Shown one piece after another: positions 1-11,970 of a DNA stretch of 64,000 nucleotides (its first letter is position 1; each line of letters starts with the position of its first letter). The DNA comes from Motacilla alba alba. Lineage: Eukaryota > Chordata > Aves > Passeriformes > Motacillidae. A program made the translations under genes and the position numbers. The DNA is taken from assembly GCF_015832195.1 (NCBI RefSeq), contig NC_052016.1, positions 82,249,047-82,313,046 of the forward strand, written 5' to 3'. Below the pieces are notes generated by a model that searched no databases, was not told the origin of the DNA, and was given only the letters and a program-made list of their open reading frames with translations.

Positions 1-3000
1 TCTAAAGCAATAGAATCACTGCTGAAAAACACTTTATCTTCACATTTATGTGATTAGATAAATTAAATGTTATGTATTTTTATAATTCTTAAAGGCACAT
101 ATGGTGAACTTCAGTAGCAGTGTTTTACTTCTGTAATTTCTGAAAAGTTAATATAGAGCATTGTTGTACCTGCCTATATATTGCATCATTAAAATATAGG
201 AAGACTCTCCACAAAATGTATTTGGTAATAAATATTAGGAGAGTAAGCCTTTTTCCCTATGCCAGAATTTAGGATTAACACCTTGAATATTTAAAAACTG
301 TCTGAATGAATGCGTATATTTTTGATGGTAAAATCATCTTGTCCATCTCCAAACCTAAAGAGTATCAGACAGATCAGTTTGAGGGTAACAGAAAATATAG
401 TAGACTTGAGGACCTTGATATAACCTGCATTTTGCAAACATTAAAAAGACTAAATTAATGCTGACTTTTTCTAAGGTTGCTATGAACTCATATAATTTAA
501 ATATGAATGAGATGGAGCATTTTCTATAAAGCATTTTGCAGACTGAAAGGGAAGGTCTTAATTTAATGTGCTACATTTAATATATAAAAATTTTCAGCTT
601 GTAAAATTCTTCTCTTTCTTTCTTTCAATCCTTTAAAAGGGGAAATTAATGAGTTATTCAATCACTGGTGCTATAATTGTCTCAGATTCTATTACAGAGA
701 CTTTTCTCTTTGCTGCTTAATCTCTGTCAGGATTCTTTTCTAAATCCTTGTCTTTCAACAAACTGGTTACATTTTTATTATATTTTCACAGGTCTTCAAG
801 TGTCATTAACTTGCAAAGAAACCAAAATAATGTAAATATATTTGAAAATCTACTTTTCATGTAGAGAAATAGTTCTGAATTAAATAAAAATAAATCCTTC
901 CTAGAACAGTTTTCTGACTCTAGAGTAGTTCACTATTTGTCACTGTATTACAATAGTCTTAGTGGTGTTTTTCCCAGTTTGTAGTTGCTGTCATTTCTGC
1001 TGATAATGAGTGGGTTGCCTAGAAGTTGAAATAAGAAAAAGTAATTTTTCTGACAAGATAGTCATATAGACTTGTATAGATATGTTTAAAGAAACCAGTT
1101 TCAGATATTGTAATTGCCTTGAACCCTGAGCCTTCATGCTTTCCTTCTATTTCCTCTCTGTCCTATGGGAGAGTGAGTGAGAATCTTGGAAGGGGTTTGG
1201 CTGTTGCTGAGGTCAGCCCACCACATACACACTGTCAGATAATTATACGTATACACACCACTTATAAATGCTACAGAATATCTAAAAACCCATTCCAGTG
1301 GCATTTCCATTTTTTTTTTATTCTTCAATGTAACTTCTGTGTGATTTGTCCCACAAGAAAAATTCTGACATGTTTTGCATGACCACAAGACATTACTGCG
1401 TTTTTTTTTTTTTTGTTTTAATAATGAACTATGAGTTCCTATAAAAGAGTGACTTAAATAATAACTAATGTTATTTTATGTCTTTGGCTAGAGGGAAAAG
1501 ATAATTTTCTTGTGGCTTTTATTTGGCTTTCTAACTAAATAAGCCATGTGCTATATCACTCTATAATTTAACTCTGTGTAGCCACTGTAAGCTATTTTGC
1601 CCTCATGAATGCCTAAAATATAAAGATCTTTTCCCTGTGCTGTAAAAACAATGTCCAGATTTGCAATGCATCATACAATAAGGGTCCTAAGTTTTTACTC
1701 TCAGAGAAAATTGATTTTTTTACACTTATCAGCATTTCTATTAATCTTTTTCTCAGATATATAAGTGAAATGCTGAGTTCAAATTTTATTATTAGCCAGC
1801 TTATGTATAACTAACTTTTAGTTCAGGTATAAAACAAAATATGGGAGAAATACAGATTTTTTGAAATATCTTTTCTTATTCAAACAATGAATAAAAGTGA
1901 TATAAAATGGGATTTATCTCAATTTAAAGGTTAGTTCCTAAATCTAGAGTACTCTAGATTCACTTTATGTTCTATCAGGAAAATTGGATAATTACAAATA
2001 AAGTTTTCCTGATCAAAAACTATGGCATTAATAAAACCTGGATTAATTTTTCCCCATACGTAGCTAATTTTTTTATGATGACAAGAGAGAGACTCTAGAT
2101 CACTCAGAAAATGGAAGGATATCTAAATATATTTCCATTAAAATCCGACTTCATGCATAAACCTGATTTTCAAAAAATATCTTAGCTATTTCACACAAAG
2201 TCATCTTGATTTCTAAATGCCCAAGTTTTTGGTTTTCTTCATGGAAACTGCGATTCTTATAGACTACATTCTCAGAGATAATTATGTGCCTACATATGAT
2301 TTAATTTTCGAAAAAGGAATCAAATTTCTTTCTGAAAACTTTTATGTAAATTATTAAGTAGTGTATAGCAAAACAGTAGAAAACACTGGAAATAATATAT
2401 TTGAATTTCTGATGAACCAAAGGCATTAAGAAAACTTTATCTTGCAAAAGGGCTGATTGCAACTGATAAACAAATAGAAATGCATTTTTAGAAAATATTT
2501 GGGAGGTTTGAACTTCCAAATGTGTGATGATGCTAGCAATACACAACAGAAGATATGACTACTTTTTGCTTATCGTTTTTGGTTGGTTTGGCACTGTTTT
2601 TTTGTCAAAGAAGTTGATGCTGGTGGAAACTAACTTATAGTAAAGTTCAGTAATGACAGATAATAATAAGCTATGCTTTTCCAGCAAAGGAAATTTGCAT
2701 ATTTAAAAAATACTGACTATAATAACTTGCATGCAGTGCATTACATAATTATGCATATAAGATTTCAGTCTTCCTTTCTTAAAAAATAACTATGTTTATA
2801 TTTACTTTATCAAACTCTGATAGTGGGGATGCTGGCCAAGTTTTCATTAGTAACATCTTAGAAGTCCTTTGAGAACTCAGTGTTTATGTAAATTTTCTTA
2901 GCAACATTGGAGAACTAAATCTCAAGTACATTCATGAGAGAAATTCTAAGAACATAAGTAAACAGATGGAAAATTATTAATATCTCAAGACTGTTTAATG

Positions 3001-3979
3001 TAGTATAATAATGGCTCCTTGTAATTTTCTTCATACTTTTGGTATAATTTTTTATTTCTAGTCTCACAGTATAAACATGTGTGTTTTCTGTCCGCTCCAC
3101 TAAGAACAATTATTACAAGAGCCAAATAAATCCAATCCACTCCATTCCATTTTTTATCCTAGACAATGTCAGTCTTTGCTCAGAACTCAAAGTACTCACA
3201 TAATTGATTAGAAAAGACATTTCTAACTTAAGCAGGAAAAGGTTTTTGCTACTTTGCAAGGATAAACTAGGTATTATATTACAAATGTAGAAGAATGTTT
3301 TACAACCTCTAAGGGACTCCTACAGATTTGACCAGTCAATTATCTGCAGACTTTTAACTGTCTAAAACAGTTCCTCAAACAAAACAGCTGTCTCATCTTA
3401 AGTGTCAGGATGCACAATAGAGGCTGTGGAAAGAAACATGCCTTCTATGAATAACATGAATTAATTAACTAGGAAAGAAATAAAGTCTTAAAATGTGTTT
3501 ATTTTCCCACAGTATTTAATTTACTCTCATGTATTTTTTAACTAAGTTTTTGTTGAATACTAACCTTAGCCTCTGGTGAAATCTTTACTTACATGGACAT
3601 GATGAATTTACAGTGTCTCAAAAATGTTTGCATTAAGTTTTGCAAAGCAGCAATCTGTAATTTTTTTTGTATTTAAAATTGCTTTCCTATTAAAATATCT
3701 ATTTAAGAGCAAAATGTTGGGCAGTGCTATGAGATTAGGAGATCAAAAACATTCCTATCAATTAAATTTTAGTCAGATTTCTTTAGCCTTTGCTCTGTAA
3801 CCAGCAATTGGACTGTTTTGAATCAGAATGGGTCTTTTGGACAGAAGCTTTATTTTAATTGCATTTGTAAAGGTTTGCTACATTGTCTCTTTCTGAATGG
3901 GTGCTACTCACTCTTTCATAAACCAAGTATTTTTCTAAGTCAAAGTCTTGGCACTTTGCTCAAGTATTCTGTTTTAAAG
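1..3979. other. AT-rich unique sequence, no gene seen
   Basis: No coding exon, RNA gene or recognised mobile element is visible. Frames are short (under 90 codons) and have no domain I recognise. Small details are a 14-T run at 1401-1414, a perfect 20-bp palindrome at 1941-1960 (listed separately) and an octamer-type ATTTGCAT at 2693-2700. Very old, diverged repeats could be present and not recognisable by eye. Confidence 0.6.
1941..1960. repeat. Perfect 20-bp palindrome
   Basis: The sequence aatctagagtactctagatt equals its own reverse complement over all 20 bases, with no spacer. The bases just outside (a at 1940, c at 1961) do not extend it. It contains two CTAGA blocks around a central AGTACT. 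No function is inferred; perfect palindromes this long are uncommon by chance and could form a cruciform or bind a symmetric dimer. Confidence 0.9.
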
Positions 3980-4293
3980 TGAGGTGCTGACGTAGGCACT
4001 GGTGTCTTCTCTCTGGTGACCAGTGACAGGACTGAGGGAATGGCCTGAAGTTGTGTCAGGGGAGGTTTAGGTTTTATATCAGGAAATGTTCTCCACCCAG
4101 AGGGTGGTTGGGCACTGGAAGGTGCTCCCCAGGGAAGTGATCACAGCACCAGCTTGACAGAGTTCAAGAAGAATTTGGACAATGCTCTCAAGCACTTGGT
4201 GTGATTCCTGGGGTTGTTCTGTTCTGGGCCAGGAGCTGGACTTCAAAGACCATTTTGAGTCCTTTTCAACTCAGGATATTCTATTATTCTAAT
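3980..4293 (+). mobile_element. CR1 LINE, 3'-end fragment
   Basis: This is a 5'-truncated CR1 retrotransposon copy ending in its 3' terminus. Diagnostic stretches in order are: a segment like 'ctggtgaccagtgacaggac' near 4013, a 'ggggaggtttaggtt' block near 4060, an 'agggaagtgatcacag' block near 4131, the 'gttcaagaagaatttggaca' block near 4162, and a tail 'atattctattattct' at 4276-4290 matching the 8-bp-type CR1 terminal repeat. No reverse-transcriptase coding sequence is retained. The 'gttcaagaa...ttggaca' form resembles the subfamily of the minus-strand copy at 53.1 kb. The 5' limit is approximate. Confidence 0.9.
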
Positions 4294-6426
4294 GTGAGTG
4301 TCTGCTCAAGTGGATTGAAATATCCATTCTTTCCAGTAGCAGCTTATAGTTGATACCATTATTCCTAGAAGCACTAGTGCTCTGTAGAAACGTGAAGAAA
4401 AAAAATTGGAGCACCAGACTTTTAGTTTGTTGTCTCTTTAGTGCAGCGCATTATCTTCTTCTGTTTTAGGATTAGTACTGTTCTGGTGCCTCTCATTTTG
4501 TCTTGATCCAGCTATGCTTTGCAGTGATATTGTGAACCACTTTATTGTGCTTGTGCCCTGCTTACGTACTCTTGCTTCACTCCAGCAGTATTGGTCTCTC
4601 CATGTTCATTCTTTCCACTTTGTAGCCAAGTGCACCTGCTGTCAAGAGCTCTCATAAATGTCTTGTTGTGCTGTCATCTTTCCTACTACTTGTATTGACT
4701 GCTGTATCTCTTCAGTAGAGAAGGGAATATTTAATGTGAGAGTACCCTGACACTTCTGAACAATGATCTGAGGCACAGTACAGATCAGAGAGTTGCTATA
4801 ATAGATTTTGTTGGCTCTTTTCAGGGTTACTATCTAAGCACTGAACAGCTAGTGAACTATTTTCTTTTCATTCAGTTACTATCATCTACATGCTGTAACA
4901 CTAATAATGATAAGTAGTCAGACAGCAATAAGATTTCTTTCAGCCCCAAATGCATTTGCTGTAATCAGAGAAGATAATTTAGGGTGAAGTAGTGATCATT
5001 AATCTAGGATTTCTAAACTGTCTGAAGATCTCCATGGAAGAGTTATTTTGCTGAAGTAGTTCTTTTGCTGCAGAAACTCTGCTAAGATGAAAAATTTGGC
5101 CATATCCCTTATTTGGTTAATACCAAACACATAGGTACCTCGTGGAGATGTGCCCTGTACTCGGTATGGTTGCTTTGTATCGCTCCAAGGCTCAATACTT
5201 TACAAAGCTGCATCTCTCCTATCAGTTATAAATTGTGCCATTAGGTTATTTTTTTAATGCTATTTTTCTTTTTCTGGAATTGTTTGTGAATTGATTAACA
5301 TACTATCAGATGCAGGTAGATGCTGTGCTGTGAAGAGACTGACCTTTGGCGATATGCAACACAAATGGTGAAAATTAAATTACCTTTTCCTCTCTCAGTC
5401 TTATAAATCTAATGTTATTAGTAGCTAAGGAAATGACATCCACTAAAAAAAATTACTTTTATCCTGCTAGTGTCCTTGTTAACTTTGTATTTTGCAACCT
5501 TTTTTTTTTTTTTTTTGGTTTTATTCATAGCAGAAAGTCAATCTCATGACCTTTCTTTTGGGTGATTGTTTTACAGTGAGTTTAATGCAGTAATTCAAAT
5601 GCAAACCTATAAAATAGCCTGAAAATAAGAATTGCTCTAAACAATGCCCCCCACTTCAATATTTGTGAGGTGCTTGCAATATTCTTTGCTCTTATGCAAT
5701 GAGTAAATAAATTGAAAGGAGCCAGTCTATAATTGTGAAGCCTCATATTTCTTTGGGGACAGTGCAATGTAGATCTCATTGAAAGTGCAATGACTGTTGT
5801 GATATGACATCCCAAAAGAAATCAGCGTCTTCCTTAGAGAATTATAGAGACTTATAGCTGTGGGAAAAACACCTTGGAATTGATAGGAAATCCTGCAGCA
5901 GGCACAGGTCCATGGTAGCAAATGTTTGAACAAAAGCCACAGATTCACTGAACTTTCACATTAACAGGAGGACACAGGTGCATCACTTTGAAAGAAAATC
6001 CCTAATGCAAGTGTTCACAACAGAGAGTCACTGGGCATTTTGCTTTGGCAAATTGTGCTCTTTTCAACTGAAGAGGTCTCTTAAGAGAGACTTCAGGAGA
6101 GTACAAAATAGGATCAGATCCTTCATCTTACATTCTGCCCAATGCGAGCCTTCTAGTGAAGTTGGACTCACTCCACATCCACTCCTTGGACTCACTCAGT
6201 GTTTCAGGCCATATTTAACTCCTTTTAATGTAATTATTCCCTTTATTTTTATTGAGTTCTCATCTGTGTTATATGGTATATAATGGTGTATATGGTACAG
6301 TTATTCTGCCATATAGGATGAAGCTTTAGCAGCTCTGTGACGATCAATAAGGCAAACAAATAGTATAAATTCTGAAAAACCATTATTCCTGCTGTAAAGC
6401 ATTACATCTTTCTCTCAACCTTTTAT

Positions 6427-6430
<4 letters not shown>
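4294..6430. other. AT-rich unique sequence, no gene seen
   Basis: No exon or mobile element is recognised. A 17-T run lies at 5500-5516. The longest open frame (about 100 codons, plus strand near 5978-6283) has no recognisable domain, biased composition or splice context, and is treated as chance. Confidence 0.55.
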
Positions 6431-6457
<27 letters not shown>

Positions 6458-6475
6458 TAATAATAGTAATAATAA
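6431..6475 (+). repeat. (CAA)9 / (TAA)n compound microsatellite
   Basis: Nine uninterrupted CAA units (6431-6457) pass directly into TAA units with one TAG interruption (6458-6475). The preceding bases are ttattaaa. This is a simple sequence repeat of slippage origin, likely length-variable between individuals. Confidence 0.97.
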
Positions 6476-8464
6476 TTCCTTCTTTTTAAAATGGTTGGTA
6501 GGATAGAAATTAAAGTTCTAATGGTTAACCTTGAAAAAAATACCCTTTGTACACATGGACATGTTTTTAAAGACTAAAAGTCACTGCAGATTTGTTGACA
6601 TAAAGTTGTGGACATGTTTAGAAGACTATGGATAACTTAAAATACTTCTGACAATTTTGAAATAACATCAGTCTGTCATGATGAATCTATTTTCATTCAA
6701 AATGAGGACAATCATAAAAAGGCATGCCGAATCTTTATTTTTATGATTTATTAGTTTCCAAAGTGTAAAATAATTTTTAGACTACCATACTTCACTAAAC
6801 TCCTTTTCTTTCAAAATCTGACATTGAATGAATGTAGTTTTCTTGATACTTGAATCACTTTTTCTATGATTTCTCTTTTCTATGCTGAGCTTCGGACTGA
6901 AGAACATTTTACCTTAGAGTTATGAACCTGTGAAACCAAGGGCTACAGTAAAACTGCTGATGCACTGTTAACTACAGCAGCATGAACACTTTAATTGTTA
7001 GTTTTATTTACAATGAAAATACTTTAAAGAACTTTCTAAGAATTTCGTAAAGGTGGCAGATAGAAGACTGTGGGCCAAGATTATGAACTTAATGATCTCA
7101 TAAACTGCAGCAATACCTTTGTTTAAACTATGACTTTCCTTCTATTTTTTCCTGATAATTATTTCTCCTAATTGTTAACCTTCTTCTATGCTTTGACCAT
7201 AAGAAAATACTTATTCTATATAGTGAGAATTTTTTGAATTCTTTACATCTGCTTGCTTGGTAAGAATATCACAACATGTATGTCTGTGGTTCTTGCCTTT
7301 ACGGGACATGAGAAAAAAACTTAAGAGATGGTAAGTTGAATAACTTAAGGCGCATTATTATGTTAATCAATTTGTCCTGATCCAAAATATTATTTTAAAG
7401 GCAAATTAAACTAAAATTAGAGAGGAAAGAAAATTAAGAACAGTGTCAGAACAGTTCTGGAAGGAACTGTGTGGGCAGTAAGGTGTTTGAGTTGGGGAAG
7501 GAAAGGAAAATGAAGAGAAATGAACCATGATAGGTGGGAGATTTTGGCTACCCTGTTAATCAGTCTTCGAAGTAAAATCAGAACTAACGTCCTTTATGTT
7601 TTTCCATGTATTTATTCCTGAAATCATTGGGTCTGGGAGACATCCTTGCTGGCAGATGATTTGAGCTTGTTTTGACACATATCATTAATCACAGGACTGA
7701 TACAAAGAAATACTTCCTTACTGTTTCTCTCAATGTATTTCAGTGTAGAGTCAATGATTATCAAAGTAACACAAAAACATAGGTATGAAGAAAAATATAC
7801 ATATAAGAAGAAATCATCAATTCCGCTCAGCCACTCTTCTCACAAGTTTTAAAATTGATGTTTCTCCACAAATTTACATAATTTCCCCAAAGATATCCTT
7901 TGCCTTTACTCATCCATCCCCTTGCCAGGATTTTAATTTTATTTCTGACATATTATTATGTTAAAATACAATTTAGGACAATTTCCTCTTATTTGTAGTT
8001 CATTAACCTACACAAAACTATTTTAGGTACAGTTTACTTAACTGCAAAAGAAAAAGCATTGTAAAAAATTTCAGAAAGACTGACAGGTTTTTTTTGAGTA
8101 AATAAATGTCAGTGGCATAACTATCAGCTCTTCTCTGTATTTCTACTTCAGAAGTAGGTTAACTTACCATAAAAACACTCACCTGTTTAACTTGTGTAGC
8201 AAACTTTTACTGATGCAATCAAGCCCACCATATGTACAGGCATCATGTGAATAATTTTGTAGGGATAAAATGGATCTAGATTAAGGTAGCAATAATCCCG
8301 TGCCTATTTTGATGGCTTTCTCCAAAGGAAGGAGAGTAAAGTGTTTCTGATCCAAAAAGTCATACACTTTCTGCATAAACAGCTAAACATATGGGAAGAT
8401 TGGTGAATGGTTGATGCTACTGTGATCACAGATTCTCAGCCATGTATGACTTTGATAAATCTTT
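6476..8464. other. AT-rich unique sequence, no gene seen
   Basis: Nothing beyond short AT-rich motifs was found. No tRNA-like box, LTR terminus or CR1 tail is present on either strand. Confidence 0.55.
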
Positions 8465-8860
8465 TCACCAGATTTTTGATACAGCCATTTTTTCCATCTC
8501 ATTGCCTTGAGTAGAACAGGTTGAACCAAGACCTTGCTCTGTGTCTGCCCCATTTGAACACCTCAGTACTGGGAAACTGAACTGAAAAATGGCAGTATCA
8601 CCTGTTGGGCAGGCTTGGAGAAGAAGAGTAGACTTTTGTGATGAAGCGGTTCCTCGGGAGAAGATGAAAGAATTGCATGTCTTAGAGATGCAGGAGGAGG
8701 TGAAATGACTCCTGGGAACAGGGCTGCCGGGGGAAAGAGCTCCCACAGCCAGGGGTCTGGATAATACCTCTGAAACCTCTCATTGGCGCATGACATCTCA
8801 CTTGCCTTGAGCAAGGTTTTACCTAAAATAGGAAGCACAATTGGTAGAACCTACATGGGA
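8465..8860. other. GC-richer patch of unknown origin
   Basis: About 400 bp stand out from the surrounding AT-rich DNA, with GC-rich tracts such as 'gggctgccgggggaaagagc' near 8721 and overlapping minus-strand open frames of about 93 and 91 codons. I recognise no protein domain, LTR end or CR1 tail. It could be an eroded LTR or other old repeat, or a conserved non-coding element; the sequence alone does not decide. Confidence 0.35.
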
Positions 8861-11800
8861 TGGCAGAGCTCTTAGAAAGGAGATGCAAAAATAAACAAGC
8901 AAGGGAAACAACCAGAGAAAAATGAACACAGAGACAGAGGCCTAGAAAAAGAGCATAAATGATGAGCGCTGAGAATAAAACTAATAAATACAAAGGCTAT
9001 CAAAAGAAAGGAACAGGTCTCTAAAGAAGGTCAAAGATCCAAGCAGGTGTTAAAATTCAATTTGCATTTTGAAAAAAAAATACTTTGTTTGAAACCCTAG
9101 TTTCATGCTGATGAGGAAATTGCAAACTCAGGATTGTGTTTTTATGACAACGACTGTTTTGCATGCAGTAAGAGTGCAGGTCCTCAACATGTATCAGGTG
9201 GCATCCACTTGTGATTATAAGCAATATTTTACTCATATTACAGATGGATGATGCACTAATTCTTGGGTATTTCTGAACCCTTTCTTCTTGTGCAAGCAGA
9301 AATGACTTCATATATTATGTTCTGTATTTCTGTTATACAAACCTCTTTCAGTGAGATGTAAATATTTTGATTTTGTTTTTTCAAAAAAAACCCAAGCTGG
9401 TCCAAGGTGAATTAAGGAAATTGAAGTAAAACCAAAAGTGATTTGATGTTAACTTTTCTTACTTAGGTAACTTCGTTCTTCTTCAATGGCATTGTATTTA
9501 TTGAAGAAACACCTGCCCTTAAGCATGACAATCTCCTTGTTCCTCACAGGTACAGATTCCAGTTTTCCAGTCACATCGCAGGACTAAGTAGCTCCAAAAA
9601 TGCTGCCATTCAACACCATCTCATATTTGAAAGTGGACTAGTATGTTCTAATGGATTATGTTTTACATGCTACTGTAGAGACCTGTAAGAATCTCCATCA
9701 ATTATAGGCTAATTTAAACAGCAACAACAAAAACCCTGAACCAAAACAAAAGCAGTAATATAAAAGAAATTTAAGAGAAGATAAGAATAAGAGAACTTTA
9801 GTTCCCTTAGATTCTAGCCATTGGCAGATATCTAAAGTTGTAAGGTATGTCTTTCTGCGTCTTTTAATTAAGTGAATGAACTCAGAATGACAGAGAGTTT
9901 TGTAGATTATTTATAGTTTTTAAGGTCTCCTGAGTCCTTTTGATGCACAATTACTATGCTTCATTTTTTCTCCTAAAAAAAATCTCACAGAAAATATTTT
10001 GAATAGTTTTTGAATACTGCAACATTTTGTACAGCCGAAGCAGATAAGATAAAAGGATAATATTTACAGCGGATGGGGTATCAAGTATTGCATTTACTAT
10101 TTCTCAATTGATGCATTGTATTAAGCAAATTCACTTTTTGAAGTGTCTCAAATGTCTCATTTTCAGTGTACAATGAAAAGTTATATTTTATTTTCATAAA
10201 ATAAATCACAATATAAATTCTCAGTTCCTACTTTCTCCCATCCCATAGGCCATAGTTTTGTATTGTCTTGTCTCTCTCTCCATCCTAAAAACACAAAGAA
10301 TTAAAAACTCCAAATAAAAACACACAATGAAAAAACCCCAACCCTTCTGTAAATAGGTTTATGAGCTGATAATTTTATTATGTGCAGAAAATATAAATAA
10401 TTATTTTTTCTCTGATTTAAAAATAAAGTTAAACAGCAATATTTTTGTCAAAGACCAAGTTGATAGTGACAAATGAGACTCAAGTAAAATATGTAGTTCC
10501 ATGTCATCCTGTCTGTCCTCCTGTTAATGCAGGAATTTTTCTCAAAGGGTATATTAAATAATAAATCCCATTTGGCTTTAATAATTTTAGTAGTGTAATT
10601 CCTACTCCTTCTCTTCTGGGATCATAGCATAGCACAGGAAATCTTCTAGGACCTAATTCTGCCAATTTTACCCTGAACTGTCATTTAATCCATCATAATC
10701 CTATGGAAATAATTTTAGGGATTTGTAAAGGAAGGTGTTAGCCAAAATGAAAGATATGTCTTATACAAACAAGTTATGATTGCTATTTTTAGCTTTCTAA
10801 ATAATTTTACTTCTAGTGTGTACCCTTAATTCAAAATGTGTTGTGGGAAGAGGAGGAAGACAGGTTATTAACTTTGATTATTCACAAATCTTCATAGTTT
10901 TCACTTTTGCAAATCGTAGATAATCAAAGTGGCGCCGTAATTTCTCTTATAAATCACTGCTCTTCCCTGCTTATTGATTGGTCAAACATTTTGCTTCTCT
11001 GATTAAGGTTTCTTTTTTCTGTGTGTGGAAATCTGAAGGAAAAAAATTACCTCAGTCATTTCCAAAACCGAGAAAAAATAAGGGAATTTTTTCCCGCTTA
11101 TTGTTCCATAAAAATGTCTGTGAAGAATTTACACAATTTGAAGCAGCTTGTGTGTTATCAGCAAATTCTGTGTCAACCCATCCAGATCTGACCTATTTGA
11201 AATACTAAACCTATTAAAAAACCTATTGAGTGCCTAAGCAGTAAATTTCAACACAGTAGCGCGATTTTCCTGGTGTACAGTTAATATGTGTGTAAATGCA
11301 ATGCTAATTCTCCACACAGAGCATGGTGCAACTTGAGTAGAAATACTTACAATTTCTTTTCTGGGGGAATACTTGTTGGATTTGAAGCAGGAGACCAGAA
11401 CAGGAGACAAGATAAGGTAATTATACTTGCATTTCTCACTTTTACTACTCATTAAATGCTGATCTTATTTCATTTGACACGGTAGGCAAGATGCAGTCTC
11501 CCATTTTATAAGTGTTGCACATTTCTCATTTTTTACCCACACTACTTCTGAAATTAAGATACCCATTCAGAATACTTTAGAGGATCTGTTGATTATATTC
11601 CCTTTCAAAGCCAAATAAACCCCATTGACAAAATTCTGCTTTCTAGAATTTCTAGATTTGGAACATCAGTATATTTACCTATAATGTACACAGAAGAAGA
11701 TATCCTCAAGTCATGACCCTTTTTCACCAGGGGGCTTTCTGGAGGAAACAAATGTGTCAAATGCTCATTTAATTCTGCTGACATTTTGGTTCCAAAACCC

Positions 11801-11905
11801 AGACAATCTACTTTCTTCTTTCAGGCTTGAGTCCTTGCTCATAGTTTTCCTGAATATAATGTGTAATTACTTTTAAATTGCTACAGTGATTTCCTTCAAG
11901 AACAC
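8861..11905. other. AT-rich unique sequence, no gene seen
   Basis: No exon, RNA gene or recognised repeat is seen. Short open frames occur near 9.1 kb and 11.0-11.4 kb without any domain signal. Confidence 0.55.
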
Positions 11906-11970
11906 CAGGTGGATGATACCTCATATTTATCTGTCCCTGTAGGGATGGATAAATATGAGGTATTCTCCTG
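11906..11970 (+). repeat. Near-perfect 48-bp hairpin (inverted repeat)
   Basis: Arms 11916-11938 and 11941-11963 pair over 23 positions around a 2-base centre. The outer 16 pairs are perfect (atacctcatatttatc against gataaatatgaggtat). Two inner positions (11932/11947 and 11933/11946) are T-G and G-T, which pair as U-G and G-U wobbles in a plus-strand transcript but become A-C mismatches in a minus-strand one. The last five pairs are perfect again. A further short outer pairing (11906-11909 with 11967-11970) exists across an asymmetric bulge. It could be an inverted duplication, a MITE-like remnant or a small hairpin RNA. The loop is shorter than in typical microRNA precursors. Confidence 0.85.
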
